Of a stretch of DNA of 64,000 nt, positions 1-5,443 are shown piece by piece (within the stretch, counting starts at the first letter, position 1; every line of letters starts with the position of its first letter). Made by a program: the position numbers and the translations under genes. The stretch spans positions 1 through 64,000 of the forward strand of contig JBFWSG010000008.1 of the NCBI GenBank assembly GCA_050248495.1, in the 5' to 3' direction. This DNA comes from DASYDU01 sp050248495 (GTDB lineage Bacteria > Planctomycetota > Planctomycetia > Pirellulales > Lacipirellulaceae). Under the pieces are notes generated by a model, which saw nothing but the letters and a program-made list of their open reading frames with translations, was not told where the DNA came from and ran no database searches.

Positions 1-1
1 C

Positions 2-109
2 GGCCGCGTTAAGCAACGCTGCCGACGAATCGCCACCCGCTACGAGAAGAAAGCTGCCAACTACGCCGGCTTCCTCTGGCTCGCCGCACTCTTGGTCGAC
101 TTGCTATGA
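2..109 (+). CDS. IS5-like transposase, C-terminal end (cut by window edge)
   Basis: An open frame enters from the left edge and stops with TGA at 107-109. The 35 residues contain RIATRYEKKAANYAGF followed by a hydrophobic tail, which is the typical C-terminus of IS5-family DDE transposases (R-I-A-T-R-Y-E-K). Nothing can be said about the catalytic part because it lies outside the window. No clear terminal inverted repeat was found downstream, so the right end of the element is not defined. It sits directly beside the tiny-gene array and may mark a mobile region. Confidence 0.72.
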   Translation, partial: GRVKQRCRRIATRYEKKAANYAGFLWLAALLVDLL

Positions 110-180
110 ATGTCCGTACTGCCTAGACCACCGGTACCGTCGTTCGTTCATAATCCCACCTGACCCTCCCACCGGACAGT

Positions 181-432
181 CTAGCAGACAGGAAGTGGCG
201 GCGACTGATCGTCGGTCAGGTACGCGTTTGCCCCAAGTGAAAACAGCTTTTTGGCCAATTCATCTGCGTCGCCCATGGTTCGAGCTTCGACGACAACTAT
301 TTCGCCGGATAAGACCGCCTCTGCGAGTCTCTTTGCTTCCGACAATCCCAACTGCGAATGAGCAATGATGGCCTGCGTGATGCTGATCGTCCACGCACCT
401 GGCCGCCAACCTGTTATTCGGACCTGGACCAC
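181..432 (-). CDS. Ribosomal L7/L12 C-terminal-like small protein
   Basis: The 83-residue product contains ITQAII, LGLSEAKRLAEAV and a later DADELAKKLFSLGANAYL segment. This order (helix with LGLxEAK, short strand, helix ending in GA-x-A) is the fold signature of the C-terminal domain of ribosomal protein L7/L12, here as a stand-alone domain without the N-terminal dimerisation part. Such orphan domains are common in planctomycetes and their role is unknown. I chose the GTG at 432 because the longer open frame upstream runs through the repeat and has no coding character. The stop codon lies within a repeat copy. It is the last gene of the array in the direction of reading. Confidence 0.6.
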   Translation of the reverse strand: MVQVRITGWRPGAWTISITQAIIAHSQLGLSEAKRLAEAVLSGEIVVVEARTMGDADELAKKLFSLGANAYLTDDQSPPLPVC

Positions 433-556
433 TTGAAACGTCCCCTGCGTGGCGAATGCCTGCCTTGCCGGCCATGCCGGTAGTGTAGCAGGCGGGGGCG
501 GGCGCATAAAAATCTGCCCATCTCTGGGTACTGTTGGAACAGTGTGTTGCTGGGAA

Positions 557-814
557 TCAATTCTGTTCCGATTGATCCTCTCGCCACTCCTCATAGAAAT
601 CATGAAACCACATGTGTCTCCGCAGGCTCTTGTCGGTCCTTAATCCATAAACAAGACCGCCGGCGGCGGCAAAGAGCGTCACCACAACCAGCAAATCGAA
701 CAGCGAGAAGCGGCGTCGGTATCGAATCGCCGTCCAGCGGTGGTAAACCAGATAGCTCAGGCAAGCGCAAACCAGCACAAAGGCGATCAGCATTCCGAGC
801 TGGAAACCAAGCAT
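557..814 (-). CDS. Small two-helix membrane protein
   Basis: The 85-residue product has two hydrophobic segments, about residues 4-24 and 38-58, split by a basic loop (RYRRR). The second begins with RRFSLFDLLVV, a variant of the RFSLRTLL motif often seen in short planctomycete membrane proteins and also present in the gene at 2380-2607. The C-terminal 25 residues are charged and rich in Trp/Asp/Glu. No function is known. It is bounded by a form A repeat upstream and a form C plus B pair downstream, so it forms one unit of the array. Confidence 0.55.
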   Translation of the reverse strand: MLGFQLGMLIAFVLVCACLSYLVYHRWTAIRYRRRFSLFDLLVVVTLFAAAGGLVYGLRTDKSLRRHMWFHDFYEEWREDQSEQN

Positions 815-873
815 CTGTCGTTGCCTCCCGGCGGACAGTTTAGCAGACGGGAGGGCCGGAACACGGGCGGCGA

Positions 874-1005
874 TCAGAAGAGCACTTGGAGCAGGAATAC
901 GGCAACGATCACGAACACGAGACGGCCAAGCAAGGAGCCGAAACCAGAGTCGCCGGAGCTGCCTTGTCCACCAGGATCGCCAGGGTTGTCGCTGGAGAAG
1001 TCCAT
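874..1005 (-). CDS. 43-residue Gly/Ser-rich peptide with C-terminal membrane helix
   Basis: The peptide starts MDFSSDNPGDPGG, continues with a Gly/Ser/Asp-rich stretch and ends in a ~20-residue hydrophobic segment (LVFVIVAVFLLQVLF) directly before the stop. This is a tail-anchored layout. The ATG at 1005 was preferred because the frame further upstream crosses the repeat. An ATG inside the upstream repeat opens only a six-codon frame. No family recognised. Confidence 0.45.
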   Translation of the reverse strand: MDFSSDNPGDPGGQGSSGDSGFGSLLGRLVFVIVAVFLLQVLF

Positions 1006-1114
1006 CGTTGCCCCCGTTAACGTGCGTTGCGCCCCATGCCGGTAGTGTAGCAGGCGGGGGCGGGAGGGCGCTACTAGGCCACCTGTCGGTTCTGTCGGGA
1101 CAGTGTGTTGCTCG

Positions 1115-1228
1115 TCAGTCCCACGTGGCCATTTCCGACACGAGATATTGGGCCGCAACGTACAGAAATGCGAGAGCCGCGAAGGTGACGTAGACGATGG
1201 CCCCGGATTTTTTGCTCGTCGGTCGCAT
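1115..1228 (-). CDS. 37-residue single-pass membrane peptide
   Basis: The product begins MRPTSKKSG, followed by one hydrophobic helix of about 20 residues (IVYVTFAALAFLYVAAQYLV) and a short acidic end (SEMATWD). A basic N-terminus before the helix suggests the N-terminus stays in the cytoplasm. It lies between a form A repeat upstream and a form C/B pair downstream. No homolog recognised; support comes from its layout and its place in the array. Confidence 0.45.
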   Translation of the reverse strand: MRPTSKKSGAIVYVTFAALAFLYVAAQYLVSEMATWD

Positions 1229-1272
1229 CTCGCTCCGCTTCCTCCCACCGGACAGTCTAGCAGACGGGAAGG

Positions 1273-1557
1273 CTAACGGCTGTATTGCAGCACGTTGCCA
1301 TCGTAGACCGCCCAAGCCCAGAAGATTGTGCCAACAAGTCCGAGAAAAAATGCAAGTGCATATTCTCTTGCGCTATAGCGGCAGACCCCGTAGGCGGCTA
1401 CGGCAGTTGCACACCAGCTCGGCGCCGGCCCCAGCAAACCAAGGCAAGGAATAAGAGAGTCGTATCGGCCCAGTAGATAAAGTGGCGTGCTCAACAATCC
1501 AACCAGCGCCATCCCCAGTGCGATATGCTTTACGGTGATCTGCTTCGTGTCGGCCAT
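1273..1557 (-). CDS. Small polytopic membrane protein
   Basis: The 94-residue product starts MADTKQITVKHIALGM and contains three to four hydrophobic segments (about residues 10-28, 36-46, 49-60 and 67-86) with Pro and Gly at the turns. No motif allows assignment. The stop TAG lies a few bases before a form A repeat, and a form C repeat precedes the start by about 10 bases. It is the largest membrane protein of the array. Confidence 0.55.
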   Translation of the reverse strand: MADTKQITVKHIALGMALVGLLSTPLYLLGRYDSLIPCLGLLGPAPSWCATAVAAYGVCRYSAREYALAFFLGLVGTIFWAWAVYDGNVLQYSR

Positions 1558-1589
1558 GCGGGACCGTCGGAACAGTGTGTTGCTGGGAA

Positions 1590-1739
1590 TTATTCGGCGC
1601 CGTATGTGGATTGATACCAGGGAATCCAGATAGCCAGACAGTCACCAAGCATCAACAGGGCCAAGAACAGCACGACCCAAGTCTCCCACCCATCTCCGAT
1701 GGCATACCAGGGGCGTTTTCTTTTGGGCTGAGGCGTCAT
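1590..1739 (-). CDS. 49-residue membrane peptide
   Basis: The peptide starts MTPQPKRKRPW, a strongly basic head, followed by a hydrophobic helix (about residues 20-40, WVVLFLALLMLGDCLAIWIP) and a short tail. The ATG at 1739 follows a form A repeat by about 15 bases. A form C repeat lies directly after the stop. Function unknown. Confidence 0.45.
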   Translation of the reverse strand: MTPQPKRKRPWYAIGDGWETWVVLFLALLMLGDCLAIWIPWYQSTYGAE

Positions 1740-1779
1740 TCCGATGTCTCCCACCGGACAGTTTAGCAGACGGGAAAGG

Positions 1780-2047
1780 CTAGGGATTCTCGGCCGTCGC
1801 CTCGCTGTCCTTGAAACAGCGTGGGCAGACGGCAACTTCAGTCCACCGCCATCCCTGCCGGTAGAACAATATCGCTGCGCGCCGGTGCCTCAGGATTCAG
1901 ATATTCACCGTTGCGAATATCACAACGAGCTTGGGCATAGCATCGGCCGCAGTTTATGCGAAATTTGCCGCCCCATGCGCTCAAGGCGAATCCCATCCGT
2001 TCGAGCTCGTCGGAATCTGGCTCAGGTCTCGTCGCGTGGCGGGCCAT
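1780..2047 (-). pseudogene. Probable frameshifted two-CxxC zinc-ribbon protein
   Basis: The first part (2047 to 1838) encodes a 69-residue product with CGRC and a further Cys, and stops early. Directly after, the +1 frame continues as a coding-like stretch with WRWTEVAVCPRCFK and ends at a TAG at 1780-1782, just before the next repeat. Joining the two frames near 1860-1880 would give one protein with two CxxC pairs about 45-50 residues apart, a normal zinc-ribbon plan. The ATG lies inside a form B repeat. Either a real frameshift mutation or a sequencing/assembly indel would explain this. The family is not recognised. Confidence 0.45.
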
Positions 2048-2121
2048 GCCGGTAGTGTAGCAGGTGAGTGATCGGCCGGCCGGGTTTGCAGGTATTGCCA
2101 GCGCAATATTGTTGCTCGGTA

Positions 2122-2349
2122 TTATTTTCTGCGCGAGCGTCGCCGGTTGTTTTCGTCAATTGATTTCGCCGCAGCCAGCTGGCGTGCGAAATAGCAGCCG
2201 CCAACCAACAGCAAAACTCCGAACACCACAAACAACCGGCTTCCCTCCTGGACTCCAGCTGCAAGACAAAGGGCTCCAAGCAAGAAGAAGCACACAATCG
2301 GAACGATCGGTGGCGTATTGATCGGTGGCTTTTGGGGATGGGAACTCAT
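2122..2349 (-). CDS. Small two-helix membrane protein
   Basis: The 75-residue product has a Pro-rich head, two adjoining hydrophobic helices (about residues 14-33 and 38-55) and a very basic tail (NNRRRSRRK). The ATG lies immediately after a form A repeat (GGTGGCATG), so start and repeat are physically coupled. The tail predicts the C-terminus in the cytoplasm. No family recognised. Confidence 0.5.
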   Translation of the reverse strand: MSSHPQKPPINTPPIVPIVCFFLLGALCLAAGVQEGSRLFVVFGVLLLVGGCYFARQLAAAKSIDENNRRRSRRK

Positions 2350-2379
2350 GCCACCGGAAAGTCTAGCAGACAGGCAGGG

Positions 2380-2607
2380 CTAGCGCGTCAACCAAGCTCC
2401 GAGTCCCAACACGACGGCAGAAAGCGTCGTGGCGACGAGGAGCGTGCGGAGGGAAAAGCGAAATGGCAGGCGGTTTGATTTGATGATTGTCGGCGTGCCT
2501 TTTGCGTGGCGACGGTTGAGCCAATTCAGATCCAGTAAATTCGCCAAACAAAAGATTACTATGCAGACGATCGCGACGGCGGCGGATTCGAGCGTGCTTC
2601 GGTCCAT
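2380..2607 (-). CDS. Small membrane protein with planctomycete RFSLRTLL motif
   Basis: The 75-residue product has a first hydrophobic helix (about residues 8-26), a hydrophilic loop, then FRFSLRTLLVATTLSAVVLG, a motif I associate with many short planctomycete proteins of unknown role. The stop TAG is followed within 10 bases by a form A repeat and the start of the next gene. It is the first unit of the array when read on the minus strand and follows a form B repeat. Confidence 0.55.
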   Translation of the reverse strand: MDRSTLESAAVAIVCIVIFCLANLLDLNWLNRRHAKGTPTIIKSNRLPFRFSLRTLLVATTLSAVVLGLGAWLTR

Positions 2608-2643
2608 GGGACGGATTCTACACTCCGAAGAACGCGGCGGGGC

Positions 2644-2811
2644 TCAACTTACGGAGCATGCCGGTAGTGTAACATGAGGCGATCCGACTCGGGCGCGCCA
2701 AGGCACCAGCGACTTGCTCGATTCGCGTTTGTCGATATGTTTTTCAAGTTCCAAGACCACTTGAAGGGGCACCTGGGAATAAATATCGTCCCAGCCGCGA
2801 ACATTAGCGCG
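2644..2811 (-). other. Possible remnant of another small gene
   Basis: Between the last repeat and the next plus-strand gene, the minus strand is open for 56 codons and reads like protein in part (QVPLQVVLELEKHIDKRES). It has no ATG, its frame runs through the form B repeat, and a TGA closes it upstream. It may be the decayed end of a tenth unit. Confidence 0.22.
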
Positions 2812-2840
2812 TCAAGATCTCGAACTTCGGAGAAACGCCA

Positions 2841-3824
2841 ATGACTTGCAAAAGCATATGTGCTTTCACAGTGGCTGTTCTATTTTCGATCGCATTCTCG
2901 CCAAATCGCTCGTTGGCTGAAGGCTACGCTTTCGCGGGCCTGTCGATCGACAAGTTTAACGTGTTCTGGCAAAGTTCCGTGGCCGACCCAACCAACCTGG
3001 CACAAGGCCCGCTTCGAGACGGAACGGGCAGCCAGGTGGACCTGCGCGACCTCAATCCAAACGGTGGTGGCGGCACCAGCAATAATCGACGCGCGGATCT
3101 CGAGTCGACGCACGCCACCGGATCCTTTGCGACTTGCCTCGGCGCATGCTCCAAAGGGCCCAATGACTACAGTCGACCTCCCAGTCAGCCGACCGATCCA
3201 CTGAGCGGTGCCAAGTTTGCCAGGACCAACGTACGGAGCAGTGGATCGCTCTTTTCGGTCGGCCATTTCACTTCGCCAGTTGGTTACGATTCTTATGCGG
3301 AACTGGAATTGAATAGCACCGCGACCGGCAAGACGGCCGCCGCGCTGGGCTCTTATCAGTCGATTCGCTTTTTTCGTGTCGTTGATGCGGATCGAATGGT
3401 TTTTGATTTCGATGCGGATGTATTCATGAGAGTATTCCGTGAGTCAAACTTGCCGCTCGCGCGTGTGGATGCCAGAACCACATTCCAAATCAAGCTGACG
3501 GATAGTGCGGGAAATACGATGTTGGACTTCTCGCCGAATGGCTCTGAATTGGAGCAAATCGGAGGGGATGTGGTAGCGGACCCGTTCAATCTGAACAGGG
3601 ATCTGGCAATTCAGCCGCCCTATGGCGCCAGCGATCTAGAGATCGCCAGCGCTGGTCAATTTCGCGTAATATCGCCGCTGCTGACACCCGACGTGTCGTA
3701 TGTCTTAACCGTTACGAGTGGTTCGGCAGTGAATGCCAACAATGTACCGGAACCTGCCTCAGCCGCTTTCGCGCTGATCGCTATTATTTCTCGGATGTTC
3801 GCACGGAAGCGGCGAAGCGGCTGA
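2841..3824 (+). CDS. PEP-CTERM sorting-domain protein
   Basis: The 327-residue product has an N-terminal signal peptide (hydrophobic segment about residues 8-25, cleavage likely near SLAEG), a low-complexity Gly/Asn/Ser-rich body, and a C-terminus with VPEPASAA, a hydrophobic helix and the basic end ARKRRSG. That tripartite tail is the PEP-CTERM signal recognised by exosortases, so the protein is expected to be exported and processed at the cell surface. The body has no recognised domain. The start is supported by a signal peptide beginning at the first Met. It faces a CPBP-type protease gene across a ~65-bp spacer. No exosortase gene is in the window. Confidence 0.8.
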   Translation: MTCKSICAFTVAVLFSIAFSPNRSLAEGYAFAGLSIDKFNVFWQSSVADPTNLAQGPLRDGTGSQVDLRDLNPNGGGGTSNNRRADLESTHATGSFATCLGACSKGPNDYSRPPSQPTDPLSGAKFARTNVRSSGSLFSVGHFTSPVGYDSYAELELNSTATGKTAAALGSYQSIRFFRVVDADRMVFDFDADVFMRVFRESNLPLARVDARTTFQIKLTDSAGNTMLDFSPNGSELEQIGGDVVADPFNLNRDLAIQPPYGASDLEIASAGQFRVISPLLTPDVSYVLTVTSGSAVNANNVPEPASAAFALIAIISRMFARKRRSG

Positions 3825-3890
3825 GAATTCGGCCCCGGGCGTTCGGCCGGTGGTCCGTCCGAATCACCCGGGGTCAAATATGGGTGGAAG

Positions 3891-4673
3891 TTACCACAGT
3901 CGCCACTGGTGCTGGGTGACGACGTAGATCCCGAGCAGGAAGTTGGTCACGGCGTGGGCGGCGACGCAGTCCCAGATGTTTTTGGTCCGGGTCATCAGCC
4001 AGGTGACCAGGCTGAACCAGACGAAAGCGGCGAGCAGTTCGCCGGGGTGCATCAGCATTGGGACGGCGGTGCCGGCGACGGCGGCCAGCGTCGTCACTTT
4101 GCCGAAGGGGACCTGCCACCAGGCGGCGTCATCCTGGACAAAGCGCATCAGAAAGCCGCGGAGGAAGAACTCTTCGATCACCGGCACCACGAGTGCGAGG
4201 CCAATGAAGCGAACGACGAGGAACGTGTACGCCCAGGCGGGCGTGGATTTGAGTTGTTCGAGCGGGTTGTACGCCGGGCGTTCGCCCAAGCCGCCGACGA
4301 AGCCTTCGAGGCCGAGCGGCGCGAGGAGTTTCGGTTCGAGGCGCAAGCTGCAGAGCCAGATCCAGAGGACGACGCCGACGCTGCCGACTGCGATTGCCAG
4401 CAGCGAGACGCGGAACGGAAACTCGCGGTAGCCCGGGAGCACATACAACATCGCGGCGATCGTTAACGCGATCTTCACGGTGTAGACCAGCGGGTAGTGC
4501 TTGTACTTGAGGCCGAGGATGTTGGCCTGGCCCTCTTCGAGCTGGCTGCGGATGCGTTCCGGCGCGGCCTTCTGGGAGTCCGTCAGCGGCGCGGGCTGCC
4601 CCGGCTCGAAGCTGCCGAGGATCATGTAAACGAAGAAAGGCAGCAGAAAGGTTTGCCAGGGGGAAGGGGCCAC
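3891..4673 (-). CDS. CPBP/CAAX-type intramembrane protease, PEP-CTERM-associated kind
   Basis: The 260-residue polytopic membrane protein carries the three CPBP (Abi) motifs: EEFFLRG (E-E-x-x-x-R), a helix with LMHPGELLAAF, and AAHAVTN (H-x-x-x-N). These residues are the putative metal-dependent protease site of the CAAX-protease/bacteriocin-processing family. Its arrangement resembles the CAAX prenyl protease-related proteins found with PEP-CTERM/exosortase systems, and its nearest neighbour is a PEP-CTERM protein gene. I chose the GTG at 4673: the longer frame upstream reads through low-complexity spacer sequence and a palindromic repeat. The substrate is unknown. Confidence 0.75.
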   Translation of the reverse strand: MAPSPWQTFLLPFFVYMILGSFEPGQPAPLTDSQKAAPERIRSQLEEGQANILGLKYKHYPLVYTVKIALTIAAMLYVLPGYREFPFRVSLLAIAVGSVGVVLWIWLCSLRLEPKLLAPLGLEGFVGGLGERPAYNPLEQLKSTPAWAYTFLVVRFIGLALVVPVIEEFFLRGFLMRFVQDDAAWWQVPFGKVTTLAAVAGTAVPMLMHPGELLAAFVWFSLVTWLMTRTKNIWDCVAAHAVTNFLLGIYVVTQHQWRLW

Positions 4674-5443
4674 GGGGCTGGAGGCTCGGAGCTGGGGCTT
4701 CCTGCTCCCTGCTCCGTGTCGAAGATTCGCCGTGGCGAACTCCCCGCTCCCTGCTTTGCCATCCGCAGATTTATCTTGATCCAACTGGAGATTCCTCGTA
4801 CGATTGGCCCGAAATTGTGGTCTTGCCATCGGTGCTTGGGCTGTAGGAGGCGTCTCCGACGCCGATTCCGCTCTCAAATGGTTAACGAAATCGGCCTCGG
4901 AGAGGCCTCCCACAGCTTACCGGAACCTGGCACTGTCCACGATTTTTCGGGTGAGCCGCTTAGTGGTCGATCGGCAGGGGTGGCGCTGGTCGGACGGCCG
5001 TTTTTCGCGGAAATTTGCGAAAAGCCGGCCGAGAATTCACGGTTTTGGCCTAGCCTCTACGGTCGAACCGTTTATTATAAGTAGTTCTCCCGCCGTTTTC
5101 AGGGTTGTGCCGGCTCGGCGGTAGCTGCGGCCGGCGGCCTTGGTTTCTGACTTGCCGAACAGGCAGGTCTTTGGTCGGGCGGAAATGCAGTTTGGAGATC
5201 TTCCGATGAGTGACGCGCCAATTGAAGGGCCGGCGGCCTAACGGTCGCACCCCGCCGACAGTCCTCAAGGCGATTGCTCTGAGGAAATGACGGCGGGACT
5301 CACGGAATGCGATCGATCCGCCGGCCTCGCAAACGACAGCACCCGCTGTCGTCGCTGCCCCATGTGCTGTGGAAGCTGGGGGCGGATCGTAAGTGTAGAA
5401 CGCTGAGAAGATGCTGTTCGCCTAATCGTTTTCGGACACGAAT
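4674..5443. other. Long spacer upstream of fusA
   Basis: About 770 bases with no convincing gene. It holds a purine-rich stretch with GCTCCCTGCTCC-like words (4695-4760), the inverted repeat at 4840-4916, and an AT-rich patch TTTATTATAA at 5071-5080 that may belong to a promoter. A tiny frame MSDAPIEGPAA (ATG at about 5206) could be a leader peptide but has no other support. Confidence 0.5.
4840..4916. repeat. Inverted repeat of the GTAGGAGGC-TCTCCGA type
   Basis: The arms GCTGTAGGAGGCGTCTCCGA and its partner ending GGAGAGGCCTCCCACAGC pair over about 27 positions with three differences, around a loop of roughly 23 bases. Each arm also contains smaller complementary words (GGAGGC/GCCTCC). It is an intergenic palindromic element without coding potential. 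Confidence 0.6.

Larger units (their letters stand above)
172..2677 (-). repeat. Array of related intergenic repeats separating nine tiny genes
   Basis: A ~20-bp motif (plus-strand form CCGG-A-C-AGT-C-TAGCAG-A-CGGG) recurs between or at the ends of all the small minus-strand genes. Form A copies start at about 172, 829, 1248, 1754 and 2354. Form B copies (CCGGTAGTGTAGCAGGCGGG) start at 477, 1039, 2049 and 2661. A diverged form C (ACAGTGTGTTGCT) lies at about 536, 1098 and 1569, with a weaker one near 2105. Forms A and B alternate along the array, and form C is often paired with B in one spacer. In the first gene the stop codon TAG lies inside the repeat, and in another gene the ATG directly follows it. 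I do not recognise the repeat; it lacks the GTTRRRY box of integron attC sites. Confidence 0.75.

Noticed and set aside
172..2677. CRISPR array
   Set aside because: The repeats are irregularly spaced (about 60-330 bases), come in three forms, and the stretches between them are genes; no cas genes are present.
172..2677. Classical integron cassette array
   Set aside because: No GTTRRRY/RYYYAAC pair can be placed at the unit borders and no integrase is visible, so I only call it cassette-like.
3825..3890. Terminator between the PEP-CTERM and CPBP genes
   Set aside because: GGCCCCGGG can pair with CCCGGGGTC, but the loop is about 25 bases and there is no T-run, so I did not list it as a feature.
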